64,000 nt of DNA from an uncultured Prevotellaceae bacterium (GCA_900316975.1 ONFA01000001.1:1-64000), one strand, 5' to 3'; shown: positions 7,449 through 16,770, counted from the stretch's first letter. Translations and numbers: made by a program. The notes: generated by a model from the sequence alone, not told the origin.

Positions 7449-10400
7449 ATGAAAAGTAACCTGTTTATTTTAAGAGTTTTGGGAACTGTTGCCCTTGCTC
7501 TCTTTCTTTGTGTGAAGGGAACCGCTCAAACGATTGACTTGAGCGGTGTGTGGCAGTTCCAAATCGACCGCGAAGGTAAGGGCGTGGCGGAAAAATGGTA
7601 TCAGGCAGACTATCGGATGAATGACAGCATCTCTCTTCCTGCATCGATGCCGCAACAACTGAAGGGCGACGACATCAGCGTGGAGACTCAATGGGTCGGC
7701 TCGCTCTATGACTCCAGCTATTTCTACAACCCGTATATGGAGAAGTACCGCAATCCTGGAAAGGACATGAAGTTGCAGTTCTTCTTGACTCCCGACAAGC
7801 ACTATGTGGGGAAAGCATGGTATAAGAGGGAAGTGACCTTGCCCGAAGATGAGGCTGTGCCAATGTACACTTTGTATCTGGAACGCCCACACATCACGAC
7901 TGAGGTGTGGGTGAATGGAGAAAAAGTGGAGGGTGTGCAAAAGTCCCTTTCTGTCCCTCATGTGTTTTATCTGTATGGCTTGTTGAAACCTGGCAAGAAC
8001 ACGATTGCCATCTGTGTGGATAATGACCCTGAAACGGTGAAGGTGGGACAAGACTCGCATTCGGTGACAGACCAGACGCAGGGCGATTGGAACGGCATTG
8101 TCGGGAAAGTGGAGTTGCGGCCATTCAATTCAATTGATGCGGTGAAGGTCTATCCTGATGTGGATTCGAAGACGGCACGTGTGCATCTGGAAATGCTTGA
8201 CTGCAAGCCAAATCGGCAGGTGACGGTGTCTCTGAAGGCCACGGCCTTCAATACAGACAAGCAGCATGTGGTGGAGTGCAAGCCGATTGAGATGGTGCTG
8301 AACGACTCGAAGGAGGTGGCTTGCGACATCACCATGCAGATGGGAGAGGGGATGCTTTTATGGGATGAATTTCATCCGCAACTCTATCGGTTGGAAGTGG
8401 AAGTGAAGGCAAAAGACGGAACAACTTGTCGGAAGGAAACCGTTTTCGGTATGCGAAAGATGGAGATAAAGGACAAGATGTTCTACTTGAACGGGCATGA
8501 GATTTTGTTGCGTGGTACAGTGGAGAATTGTGATTTTCCGAACACGGGCTATCCACCCATGGATGTAGAGTCATGGCTGAAAGTGTTTAAGACTTGCAAG
8601 TCCTATGGACTGAACCACATGCGATTCCATAGTTATTGTCCACCAGAGGCAGCCTTCCTGGCAGCCGACATGATGGGTTTTTATCTGCAACCAGAGGGTC
8701 CATCTTGGCCGAATCATGGTGTGCGATTGGGACGCGGCGAACCGATTGACAAGTATCTGATGGACGAGAGTGTTGCCATCGTTAATGAATACGGCAATCA
8801 CCCTTCATTCACATTTTATGCCTTTGGCAATGAACCTGCCGGCAACTGGGTGCCTTGGTCGACGGAGCATGTGGCGGAAATGAAGGCGTATGACCCGAGA
8901 CATCTGTATTGCGGATTCAGTGTCGGAGGTGGTTGGGCATGGCAACCTGGCAGTGAATATGCCGTGAAGGCGGGGGCGAGAGGACTGAATGAATGGGCGA
9001 GGAGTGCTCCGGAATCGGTGGCGACTTTTGAGAAGAATATCACCACTTATAATGGAAAAGATATGCCAAACACTCCTATCACAATGCCTTTTGTGAGCCA
9101 TGAGACGGGGCAGTGGTGTGCATTCCCTAATTTTGACGAAATCAAGAAATACACGGGGGTGAACAAGGCGAAGAACTTCGAGATTTTTCGCGACTTGCTG
9201 AAGGACAACGGAATGGTTTCGCGTGCTCATGATTTCCTGATGGCATCGGGCAAGTTGCAGGCGCTCTGCTACAAGGCGGAGATAGAACGTACCCTCCGAA
9301 CTCCGAACTATGCGGGGTTCCAATTGCTTTCGTTGAATGATTATTCGGGGCAGGGAACTGCATTGGTGGGTGTGACGGATGTGTTTTTTGACAGCAAGGG
9401 GTATTGCAATGAGGATAGGTTTAGCGAGTTCTGTGCACCGATTGTTCCGCTGGCAAAGTTCCCCAAATTCACGTATCGGGCGGATGAAACCTTGGAGGTG
9501 GATGTGGAACTAAGCCAGTTCTCTGATGAAGAGTTGAAGGGCGTGACCCCATATTGGGTCATCTTCAAACAGGGGAATGCTTCGAAGGAAGGTCCTGTTG
9601 CAGAAGAGGTGTATGCGGAAGGCAGATTGCCAACGCGCGACCTTCCTATTGGAGGTAACATAGACCTTGGAAGGATTTCCGTACCTCTTGCTGACATCAA
9701 GGAAGCGACAAAGATGCGGTTGTGTGTGAGCATCCCTAATACTGAAGAATATGTCCCGGAGTCGGATAACCGAATTCCAGGATGGAAGAATGCCATGAAT
9801 CGTTGGGAGTTTTGGGTGTATCCGACCCCGAAATCTGATGTGGTGAAATACGAGAAGAATGGACTTCCTAAGGGAATCTATGTGACTGATTCTCTTGATG
9901 AGAAAGCGATGAAGACGCTGAAGAGGGGTGGCAATGTCCTCATTTGTGCCGCAGGTAAAGTGACGTATGGAAAGGAGGTGGTGCAGCAGTTCACTCCTGT
10001 GTTCTGGAACACTTCCTGGTTTAAGATGCGTCCTCCTCACACTACAGGTGTTTTTGTGGAGAATACTCATTCGATTTTTGACCTGTTCCCAACGGATTAT
10101 CACTCTGACATGCAGTGGTGGGAATTGGTGAACCGTGCACAGGTGATGCAGTTTACAGATTTTCCCAAAGACTTTCAGCCATTGGTGCAGAGCATCGACA
10201 CTTGGTTCGTTTCACGTAAGATTGGTATGCTCTTTGAGGCGAATGTGGGTAAGGGAAAATTGGTGATGACAACGATGGACATAACCCATCATCTTGACAC
10301 ACGTATTGTGGCGCGTCAGATGCGGGAGTCTATTCTCAACTACATGCAATCCGACCGGTTCAATCCTCAATGGACGATTGACGCACAATTGGTGTCAGAC

Positions 10401-10496
10401 CTTTTTACGAAAGTGGCTGGAGAAATAAATATGTACACGAAAGATTCGCCAGACGAGTTGAAGCCTGCTCTTGTGAGTCCTACTAAACCTAAGTAA
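7449..10496 (+). CDS. GH2 family glycoside hydrolase (beta-galactosidase/glucuronidase-like)
   Basis: A 1015-residue secreted enzyme: signal peptide to about residue 26, jelly-roll sugar-binding domain (about 30-225, with LSGVWQFQID and WYKREVTLP), immunoglobulin-like domain (230-335), TIM barrel (340-620) and further beta-domains to the end. The acid/base is probably Glu462 in YAFGNEP and the nucleophile Glu552 in SHETGQW, both at the expected spacing for GH2. The long C-terminal part is unlike E. coli LacZ and resembles pectin-linked GH2 enzymes of Bacteroidetes. A weak -7 box TACCTTCG lies at 7419-7426. It precedes the CE12 gene by five bases, so it probably acts on rhamnogalacturonan side chains; the sugar it releases is not determined here. 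Confidence 0.78.
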   Translation: MKSNLFILRVLGTVALALFLCVKGTAQTIDLSGVWQFQIDREGKGVAEKWYQADYRMNDSISLPASMPQQLKGDDISVETQWVGSLYDSSYFYNPYMEKYRNPGKDMKLQFFLTPDKHYVGKAWYKREVTLPEDEAVPMYTLYLERPHITTEVWVNGEKVEGVQKSLSVPHVFYLYGLLKPGKNTIAICVDNDPETVKVGQDSHSVTDQTQGDWNGIVGKVELRPFNSIDAVKVYPDVDSKTARVHLEMLDCKPNRQVTVSLKATAFNTDKQHVVECKPIEMVLNDSKEVACDITMQMGEGMLLWDEFHPQLYRLEVEVKAKDGTTCRKETVFGMRKMEIKDKMFYLNGHEILLRGTVENCDFPNTGYPPMDVESWLKVFKTCKSYGLNHMRFHSYCPPEAAFLAADMMGFYLQPEGPSWPNHGVRLGRGEPIDKYLMDESVAIVNEYGNHPSFTFYAFGNEPAGNWVPWSTEHVAEMKAYDPRHLYCGFSVGGGWAWQPGSEYAVKAGARGLNEWARSAPESVATFEKNITTYNGKDMPNTPITMPFVSHETGQWCAFPNFDEIKKYTGVNKAKNFEIFRDLLKDNGMVSRAHDFLMASGKLQALCYKAEIERTLRTPNYAGFQLLSLNDYSGQGTALVGVTDVFFDSKGYCNEDRFSEFCAPIVPLAKFPKFTYRADETLEVDVELSQFSDEELKGVTPYWVIFKQGNASKEGPVAEEVYAEGRLPTRDLPIGGNIDLGRISVPLADIKEATKMRLCVSIPNTEEYVPESDNRIPGWKNAMNRWEFWVYPTPKSDVVKYEKNGLPKGIYVTDSLDEKAMKTLKRGGNVLICAAGKVTYGKEVVQQFTPVFWNTSWFKMRPPHTTGVFVENTHSIFDLFPTDYHSDMQWWELVNRAQVMQFTDFPKDFQPLVQSIDTWFVSRKIGMLFEANVGKGKLVMTTMDITHHLDTRIVARQMRESILNYMQSDRFNPQWTIDAQLVSDLFTKVAGEINMYTKDSPDELKPALVSPTKPK

Positions 10497-10501
10497 TAAG
10501 G

Positions 10502-11809
10502 ATGAAAAGAATCTATTGTTTTCTGGTCGCTGTTGAGTTGATGATAGGCATGCCAGTGATAGCCCAGACGTTCTCTTTTGATGGGCGCAATCGAGAAGCC
10601 ATTCTGGTGAAGCCGACGGATGTCTTTACGGTGGAGACTGGGTATGGGTACGATTTCCAAGAATTTATAACCGAAGCCCGAAAGTCTCAAAATGATACTT
10701 ACAGGCTGACTGATGGCATCTTTTATTTTTCGGTGAAGGTGCCGGATGGCAACTATAGGGTGACTGTGACGCTGGGCTCAAAGAAGGCAAAAGGAAACAC
10801 GACGGTCCGTGCAGAATCTCGTCGCCTTTTTGTTCAAAACGTGGAAACGAAGAAGGGGGAGTTTAAGGCTTGTTCTTTCATCGTGAATAAGCGTAACACC
10901 ACTATTAACCTTCCAGATGGGAAAACGGAGCGTGTGCGCATTAAGAAACGTGAGGAAAGCAAGATGAACTGGGATGATAAACTGACAATAGAGGTGAACG
11001 GTGATGCCCCTGCTGTTTCTGAAATAAAGGTTGAACCAGCCCCTGACGTCCCAACTTTGTGGCTTTGCGGCAACTCGACGGTTGTGGATCAAGACTATGA
11101 GCCCTGGGCTTCATGGGGACAAATGATTACACGCTGGTTCACGGAAGATGTGGCTGTCGCAAACTATGCGGAGAGTGGAGAAACTGCCACGTCTTTTGTG
11201 GCTGCCGGCAGGCTGAAGAAAATCGTTTCATTAATGAAAAAAGGTGACTATGTTTTGGTGGAGTTTGGACATAATGACCAAAAAGAAAAGCGGTCTGGCA
11301 GTGGGGCATTCTATAATTTTGCTTATGCATTGAAGCAGTTTGTAGATGAGGCTCGTGCCAAAGAAGTTACTCCCATCTTTGTCACTCCAACCCAACGGCG
11401 TTCTTTTGGACAAGATGGAAAAATTCAAGAAACACATGCAAACTACCCGGAGGCGATGCGATGGGTCGCGAAGGATTTGAATGTCCCCTTGATAGAACTC
11501 CATGAGATGACCCGTGTGTTCTTTGAGACATTGGGTGTGGAGGGTAGTAAACATGCTTTGGTTCATTATCCTGCAGGAACCTATCCCGGGCAGGTGAAAG
11601 CATTCGAGGATAATACTCATTTCAATCCTTATGGCGCATACGAAATAGCCAAGATGATGGTGGAAGGAATGAAAACTTTGAATCTGCCTATTGTCCAACA
11701 TGTCCGTAAAGACTATATCCCATTCAATCCTTCAATGCCTGATGACTGGCGCACATTCCATTGGAATGACGGTCCTTGCATTGACATCGTAAAACCAGAC
11801 GGGAACTGA
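10502..11809 (+). CDS. rhamnogalacturonan acetylesterase (CE12, SGNH hydrolase)
   Basis: A 435-residue secreted esterase. After a signal peptide (to about residue 21) comes a beta-sandwich domain (about 24-168) often fused to bacterial CE12 enzymes, then an SGNH hydrolase domain (about 184-415). Catalytic landmarks are Ser192 in LCGNSTV, the GHND block at 256-259, and the Asp370-x-x-His373 pair in EDNTHFN. CE12 enzymes remove acetyl groups from rhamnogalacturonan so that other enzymes can attack the backbone. It is the second gene of a two-gene operon with the GH2 enzyme; together with the GH105 gene upstream, this makes a pectin-processing group. Confidence 0.85.
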   Translation: MKRIYCFLVAVELMIGMPVIAQTFSFDGRNREAILVKPTDVFTVETGYGYDFQEFITEARKSQNDTYRLTDGIFYFSVKVPDGNYRVTVTLGSKKAKGNTTVRAESRRLFVQNVETKKGEFKACSFIVNKRNTTINLPDGKTERVRIKKREESKMNWDDKLTIEVNGDAPAVSEIKVEPAPDVPTLWLCGNSTVVDQDYEPWASWGQMITRWFTEDVAVANYAESGETATSFVAAGRLKKIVSLMKKGDYVLVEFGHNDQKEKRSGSGAFYNFAYALKQFVDEARAKEVTPIFVTPTQRRSFGQDGKIQETHANYPEAMRWVAKDLNVPLIELHEMTRVFFETLGVEGSKHALVHYPAGTYPGQVKAFEDNTHFNPYGAYEIAKMMVEGMKTLNLPIVQHVRKDYIPFNPSMPDDWRTFHWNDGPCIDIVKPDGN

Positions 11810-11865
11810 GCGGGATGCTTTCCTGTGACTTACATTAACGACCTTTGACACGAAAACGATGAACG

Positions 11866-11927
11866 TACCCAAGGGGTACACTGTCCCGTAGTCGAGGGGT
11901 ACGACATGCCGCACCTTTCGACTACGG
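11866..11927. repeat. nested hairpins in the spacer before the polysaccharide locus
   Basis: The 458-base spacer 11810-12267 separates CE12 from the polysaccharide locus. Its left half holds two hairpins: GTACCC/GGGGTAC around 11864-11878, and a long one in which positions 11886-11900 (CCGTAGTCGAGGGGT) pair with 11913-11927 over 15 bp with two G-U pairs. The downstream T content (CAATTTGTTTGTC) is modest, so this could be an inefficient terminator for the GH2-CE12 operon. I see no coding sequence in the spacer. Confidence 0.5.
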
Positions 11928-12053
11928 CAATTTGTTTGTCTTTTGCTGTTACAGCCTTTTTCTCCCGCAAATCCCGTATCCTTCTTGCTTTTCCATGGGA
12001 AAGTGAGCTTGAATTTTTTTTACCAAAAATTTTTTTATTATTTAAGAAATGCG

Positions 12054-12061
12054 TACATTTG
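12054..12061 (+). promoter_or_regulatory. -7 box of the polysaccharide locus promoter
   Basis: TACATTTG matches TAnnTTTG and follows a long T/A-rich stretch (12016-12050); the -33 position carries TTTT rather than TTTG. Transcription would start near 12068, giving a leader of about 200 bases before wza. It is the last convincing promoter before the run of rightward genes up to 33 kb. Confidence 0.6.
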
Positions 12062-12091
12062 ACGTTAGTTTGTAAAAAAACAACCTGAATC

Positions 12092-12227
12092 TGTGACTTT
12101 AGCAAGGCTAATAAATCACAAGTTTGTTTCTAACGCTTTGAAAAACATCCTGTTGCAACGGATAGGATGAAGTAAAGGTGTGCTTTGTTGTGAGAATGTG
12201 CCAAATGCCCTTGATTGGGGCGTTTTT
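12092..12227 (+). promoter_or_regulatory. structured untranslated leader with terminator-like hairpin
   Basis: Three hairpins can be drawn in the leader of wza. The first pairs TGTGA (12092-12096) with TCACA (12116-12120) and, inside it, TTAGC with GCTAA. The second pairs CATCCT (12146-12151) with AGGATG (12164-12169). The third pairs AAATGCCC (12203-12210) with GGGCGTTT (12218-12225, one G-U pair) and ends in a T-run, like an intrinsic terminator 40 bases before the start codon. In Bacteroides capsule loci NusG-like UpxY proteins let polymerase pass such leaders; an UpxY-like gene lies at the far end of this locus (53192-53758). The control model is inferred. Confidence 0.55.
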
Positions 12228-12267
12228 AGGAAATGTAAACATTTTGAAAAGTTAAAAAACATTAAAT

Positions 12268-13038
12268 ATGAAAAAGACGTATCTATTTCTTGGAATGACC
12301 GTAGTGGCAATTCTTGCGCTGCTGAGTTCATGCTCTGTGCCTAAAGACATTGCCTATTTCCAAGATTTTAATCCTGGTAAATCAATCATTGTTCAAAACC
12401 CGGTTGAGATTAAGTTCAAAGCGGACGATGAGGTTACAATTCAAGTAAGCTCTGATAAGAAAGAACTCGCTGAACAGTTTAGTCTGTCCTCGGGAGGAAG
12501 TGGCGGCGGCGGTGGCTCTCGTTACACCATTGATTCAGAGGGGTGCATTCGTTTCCCTATGTTGGGCAAAATTCATGTGGCAGGCTTGAACCGCCAGGAA
12601 CTTCAGGAAACCATTCGTGACCAGATTATGGAGAAGGGATTGATTCGCGATCCGATAGTGACGGTTGATTACTCAAATTTGTATGTCATTGTCCTTGGTG
12701 CGGCAGGTACTGGTCGTATTCAGATTGACAGGGACAAGTTTACGATTCTTGATGCAATCGGTTCAAGCGGAGATTTGAACATCAATGGCTTACGTACCAA
12801 TGTAAAAGTGATTCGTGAGAATTATGGTAAAAAAACGGTGTATGAAGTGAATCTCTGTTCAGCCGAAGATTTGTATTCATCCCCTGTGTATTATTTGCAG
12901 CAGAATGATGTGATTTACGTGGAGATGAACAAGAAGGAGAAGCGCAATGCGACAGTGATGGGTAATTCAACTGTTCAACCTTCGTTCTGGATTGGACTTG
13001 CTACATTTATTGTTGGTGCAATTGCATGGTTCAAGTAG
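12268..13038 (+). CDS. wza: outer-membrane polysaccharide export lipoprotein
   Basis: A 256-residue OPX-family protein: lipoprotein signal with LLSS-C (Cys22), polysaccharide-export domain (about residues 48-140), a glycine-rich loop (SGGSGGGGG, about 73-81) and an SLBB-type domain (about 148-225), ending in a hydrophobic segment (WIGLATFIVGAIAWF). It forms the outer-membrane exit channel and works with the periplasmic chain-length regulator encoded next (wzc). The size fits the short Bacteroidetes Wza form that ends in a single C-terminal helix. It is the first gene of the locus and follows the structured leader. Confidence 0.87.
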   Translation: MKKTYLFLGMTVVAILALLSSCSVPKDIAYFQDFNPGKSIIVQNPVEIKFKADDEVTIQVSSDKKELAEQFSLSSGGSGGGGGSRYTIDSEGCIRFPMLGKIHVAGLNRQELQETIRDQIMEKGLIRDPIVTVDYSNLYVIVLGAAGTGRIQIDRDKFTILDAIGSSGDLNINGLRTNVKVIRENYGKKTVYEVNLCSAEDLYSSPVYYLQQNDVIYVEMNKKEKRNATVMGNSTVQPSFWIGLATFIVGAIAWFK

Positions 13039-13050
13039 CATTCCCGTAGC

Positions 13051-13106
13051 TTTCAATTCTCAATCCTCAATTCTCAACTTTAAACCCTCAACTCTAAACT
13101 CTAAAC
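13051..13106 (+). repeat. telomere-like CTCTAAA leader repeat before wzc
   Basis: The wza-wzc spacer is a string of degenerate heptamers (TCAATTC, TCAACTT, AAACCCTC, AACTCTAAACTCTAAAC) running to four bases before the wzc ATG. Its last part, CTCTAAACAAATATG, is identical to the sequence that starts wzt at 18113, and related strings occur at 16779-16815 and, inverted, at 17677-17692. It has no Shine-Dalgarno motif. Confidence 0.6.
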
Positions 13107-13110
13107 AAAT

Positions 13111-15609
13111 ATGCTACCTCTTAATAATCCTCAAACACCTGGTGTCTATCCACAAATAGCAACAGCCGTGCCGTCAGCACAAAAGGGTGGTGCTGCTTAT
13201 GCGAAGGTTATTGAAATGTTGATGATTTTCGTTTCCAAGTGGTATTGGTTCCTTTTGTGTCTTGCCTTAGGGCTTGCGGCTTCGTATTTCTATCTACAAG
13301 CAACGCCTCCTATTTACACTCGTTCTGCTTCTATTCTGATTAAGAATGATTTGCAGTCAGGAAGCGGTTCTGCTGGCGGATCTGCCATCAATATGTTTGG
13401 AGGTAGCGTGGATGTCCAGAATGAGTTGTTCACACTTCGTTCATCAAGTTTGGCAGAATCTACTGTGCGTAATCTTCATCTCGAAGTGAATTGTTATGCA
13501 CAAGGACGTTTTCATGAAGAAATCATTTATGGTACGAACTTGAGTGTACAGATTATCCCATTGGATTTGAATGATTCGGAGTCTGCAGAATTCATGTTCG
13601 ATCTGAAGAATGATGGCACCTATGTGATGAGCGATTTTGTTCGTGGTGGTGAAAAAGTGGCAGGTTCTATCACTGGAAAAGTGGGACGGACGGTAAGAAC
13701 ACCGATTGGACAAATTGAGGTGAATAAATCGGTGAATTATGCTCCGCAAGAGATCATCCTTCGGGTGGAACGCACACCGATTCATGCGGCAGTGAACAAA
13801 ATCACGTCGGGTTTGGATGTGAGTGCGGTCAGTGATATGTCCACTATTATTAAACTTACATACAATGATGAGAGTCCACAGCGGGCTGAGGATGTGCTCT
13901 CCACCATTATTGCCGTGTATAATGAGAACTGGGTGAAGGATTGTAACCGACGCTCTGTGTCCACCTCCGAGTTTATCGGTGAACGATTGGAGGTGATTGA
14001 GAAGGAATTGGGTAATGTGGAAACTGACATCTCTAATTTCAAATCCGAGAATCTGATTCCAGCCGGTCAAAGCGATGTGGCGAGCATTTATATTGGTCAG
14101 GCTAGTTCTGCCACCGCCCAATCGACTGAGATTAGCAACCAGTTGCACATGGCCCGGTATGTGCGTAATTATCTGACGAATGAGGCGAACAGATATACGT
14201 TGATTCCAGCCAACCAGGGTGTGAACAGCCCCAATATCAGCGGTCAGATTGCAGAGTATAACACGTTGCTTCTTTCTCGAAACAACCTATTGAGTGCCAG
14301 TTCTTTGCAAAATCCTATCATCCAGGAGAAGGATCTTCAGTTGGCTGAACTTCGTAATGCCCTGATTGCTTCTGTCGATAACCATATTGCTTCCTTGAAT
14401 GTAGAATTACGTTCTGCACAGTCCATTCGTGGACAGGCCAACAGCAAGATTGCTTCCTCTCCTTCGCAGTCCAAATACTTGTTGAATCAGGAGCGTCAGC
14501 AAAAAGTGAAGGAGAATCTGTATTTGTATCTTCTGCAAAAGCGTGAGGAAAATGAACTCTCACAGGCTTTCACCGCTTATAATAACAGGGTGATTACCCC
14601 TGCTTCTGGGTCGAACGTTCCTACTTTCCCTGTGCCCAGCATGGTGTGGATGATTGGTGCTATCGTCGGTATCGCTGTTCCCGCCTTGATTATCTTCCTC
14701 TTGGAAGCCATCAATAATCAGGTGCGTGGACGCAAAGACCTGAATGAACTCTCCATTCCGTTTATAGGTGAGATTCCTGTTCATCGTCGCCATCGCACTT
14801 TGACAGAAAAGATTTTTGGTCCATGGAAGAAGTTGTGGAACAATATCTTGGTGATGTTGAGACTCGCTCAAGAAGAGGAGGATAAGACCTTGCACATCTT
14901 GGTGAAAGACCATTCGCGAAATGTCATCAACGAGGCTTTCCGTGTGATTCGTACGAATATTGAGTTTATGACAGCCAAGGGAAGCCGAGGTAAGGTCATT
15001 ATGCTGACTTCCTTCTCTCCTAACTCTGGTAAGACGTTTGTCGTGACGAACCTTGTCACCTCTTTTGCCATCAAAAAACAGCGAGTTCTGGCGATAGACC
15101 TTGACCTTCGTAAGGCATCTCTTTCCGCTATGGTTGATAAGCCAAAGATTGGCATTGCAGACTATCTTTCGGGTGTGACGGACAGTTTCGATGATATTGT
15201 AGTTCGTAATGCTACCCACGATTATCTGGATGTGGTGCCGGTAGGAACAATCCCGCCTAACCCGACAGAACTGTTGTTTGATGACCGTCTTGGAAAGTTG
15301 CTGGATGAATTGCGTAATCAATACGCATACATCCTCCTCGACTGTCCTCCGGTGGAGATTGTTGCAGATGCTACAATCGTGGGTCGTTGTACGGATTCAA
15401 CATTGTTCATCATTCGTGCAGAACATTTTGATCGGAATCTTCTTCCAGATGTGCAGAAGTATTACGATGATAACCGTTTGCCAAAGATGTCCATCATTCT
15501 TAATGGAACCACCGATTCATTCTCTTATTATGGTTCTCATCGTTATGGTGCGCGGTACGGATACTATGGAGGTGCTGCGTATGGTGGGTACACCAAGGAC
15601 GATGATTGA
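13111..15609 (+). CDS. wzc: Wzc-type chain-length regulator and BY-kinase
   Basis: An 832-residue inner-membrane protein that combines a Wzz-type co-polymerase with a cytoplasmic bacterial tyrosine kinase. The first membrane helix is at about 44-62, a long coiled-coil periplasmic part (GNVR-like, with QKVKENLYLYLLQKREE) follows, and the second helix is at about 510-533. The kinase has Walker A (SPNSGKTF, about 636-643), Walker A' (LAIDLDLRKASL, about 660) and Walker B (ILLDCPP, about 741). A C-terminal tail carries eight tyrosines within about 25 residues, the autophosphorylation cluster that governs oligomer cycling. It pairs with Wza to bridge the envelope; its presence next to an ABC exporter is unusual. 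Confidence 0.9.
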   Translation: MLPLNNPQTPGVYPQIATAVPSAQKGGAAYAKVIEMLMIFVSKWYWFLLCLALGLAASYFYLQATPPIYTRSASILIKNDLQSGSGSAGGSAINMFGGSVDVQNELFTLRSSSLAESTVRNLHLEVNCYAQGRFHEEIIYGTNLSVQIIPLDLNDSESAEFMFDLKNDGTYVMSDFVRGGEKVAGSITGKVGRTVRTPIGQIEVNKSVNYAPQEIILRVERTPIHAAVNKITSGLDVSAVSDMSTIIKLTYNDESPQRAEDVLSTIIAVYNENWVKDCNRRSVSTSEFIGERLEVIEKELGNVETDISNFKSENLIPAGQSDVASIYIGQASSATAQSTEISNQLHMARYVRNYLTNEANRYTLIPANQGVNSPNISGQIAEYNTLLLSRNNLLSASSLQNPIIQEKDLQLAELRNALIASVDNHIASLNVELRSAQSIRGQANSKIASSPSQSKYLLNQERQQKVKENLYLYLLQKREENELSQAFTAYNNRVITPASGSNVPTFPVPSMVWMIGAIVGIAVPALIIFLLEAINNQVRGRKDLNELSIPFIGEIPVHRRHRTLTEKIFGPWKKLWNNILVMLRLAQEEEDKTLHILVKDHSRNVINEAFRVIRTNIEFMTAKGSRGKVIMLTSFSPNSGKTFVVTNLVTSFAIKKQRVLAIDLDLRKASLSAMVDKPKIGIADYLSGVTDSFDDIVVRNATHDYLDVVPVGTIPPNPTELLFDDRLGKLLDELRNQYAYILLDCPPVEIVADATIVGRCTDSTLFIIRAEHFDRNLLPDVQKYYDDNRLPKMSIILNGTTDSFSYYGSHRYGARYGYYGGAAYGGYTKDDD

Positions 15610-15660
15610 TACGGTGTAAAAGGAACTCTCTATTCGAATAACATAAAAAACAATACATCT

Positions 15661-16770
15661 ATGAGTAATTCAAAGCGTAAAATTCTTTTCCTTGTTGAAT
15701 CATTGGATTCCGGTGATGCAGGGAAGGCCTTGTCTGTATTGGTGCAGTATATTGACAAAAGCAAGTATGATGTCACGGTATGTGCTATCAATGGTGGTGG
15801 ACAGTACGAAGCCATCATTAGAGAAAATGCCAATTACAAAGCAATATTAACTGATCCTGATGGCATGAAGCGCAAGATGGTCTATCGCAATCTTCCATTG
15901 TCATTGGTTTATAAGTTCTATGTGCCACAGGGGAATGACGTCGAGTTTGCGTATTCAGAAGGTTTTGTGACGAAATTGTTAAGTCGTGCTTCGAAGGGAA
16001 AGACAAAAAGATATGCTTGGGTTCATACAAATTTGGCAAAGAATCATTGGACAAGTGACTTCTTTAGCAGTATTAAAGAAGAGACAGAAGCCTATAACAA
16101 ATTTGATAAAGTGGCATGTACAACGAATCTTCTCACAGATGCTTTCAAGAAGCAATTCCCAGATGTAAAAGTACCTGTTGAAACAATCTATGACCCGATT
16201 GATTCGTTGTCTGTGCGTCTCAAATCATTGAATGTCAGCAATCCTGACGAAAATCCGGTAAAGATTCGTTTGGTGTCACAAGGACGACTGGAGCCCCAAT
16301 ATCAGTATGCTCGTCTGCTCCGCGTTATAAATCGACTTGTCAAAGAGAATTATGACGTTGGACTTTGGGTTTTTGGAGATGGCGTAGAACGTTTAGTGCT
16401 TGACCGTTATATTCAAGAGAATGATTTGCAGACTCGTGTGAAGTTATTTGGTTCTCATCCCAACCCTTATCGCTTCATGATTCAGGGGCAACTGTTCGTT
16501 TGTTCTGCTTACCATTCAAGTGTGATGAAAGCATTGATTTTGGGTATGCCTGTGCTGGCAACAGAAACACCTGAATTAAAGGAAATCCTCAAAAACGGAG
16601 ATAGTGGTTTGATAACGTCTAATACCGAAGAGGCACTGTATAAGGGCATCAAGAGTTTGCTCGATGATCCTAATCTTTTGGAACAATATAGGCAGAAAGG
16701 CGAAGCACGTGGCTGGGACTTTGATATCGAGGCCCTCATGGTACCTTACGAGACCCTGTTCCAGGCATAA
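15661..16770 (+). CDS. GT4-like glycosyltransferase with degenerate active site
   Basis: A 369-residue GT-B protein closely similar to the gene product at 24965-26110 (shared KRK(I/V)LFL(V/I)ESL, VPQGNDVE, KxYAWVH). Two family hallmarks are altered: the N-terminal GGGAEK motif reads SGDAGK, and the EX7E motif (SEGYSTAVTE in the paralogue) is shortened by four residues to YHSSVMK, so both glutamates that normally bind the donor phosphate or sugar are gone. The reading frame is intact and the rest of the fold is conserved. It may therefore be a non-catalytic partner or regulator rather than an active transferase. It sits between wzc and wzm. Confidence 0.7.
   Translation: MSNSKRKILFLVESLDSGDAGKALSVLVQYIDKSKYDVTVCAINGGGQYEAIIRENANYKAILTDPDGMKRKMVYRNLPLSLVYKFYVPQGNDVEFAYSEGFVTKLLSRASKGKTKRYAWVHTNLAKNHWTSDFFSSIKEETEAYNKFDKVACTTNLLTDAFKKQFPDVKVPVETIYDPIDSLSVRLKSLNVSNPDENPVKIRLVSQGRLEPQYQYARLLRVINRLVKENYDVGLWVFGDGVERLVLDRYIQENDLQTRVKLFGSHPNPYRFMIQGQLFVCSAYHSSVMKALILGMPVLATETPELKEILKNGDSGLITSNTEEALYKGIKSLLDDPNLLEQYRQKGEARGWDFDIEALMVPYETLFQA

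Noticed and set aside
12054..12267. Invertible promoter as in Bacteroides fragilis capsule loci
   Set aside because: No inverted repeats of suitable length and spacing flank the promoter, and no invertase gene is present in the window.
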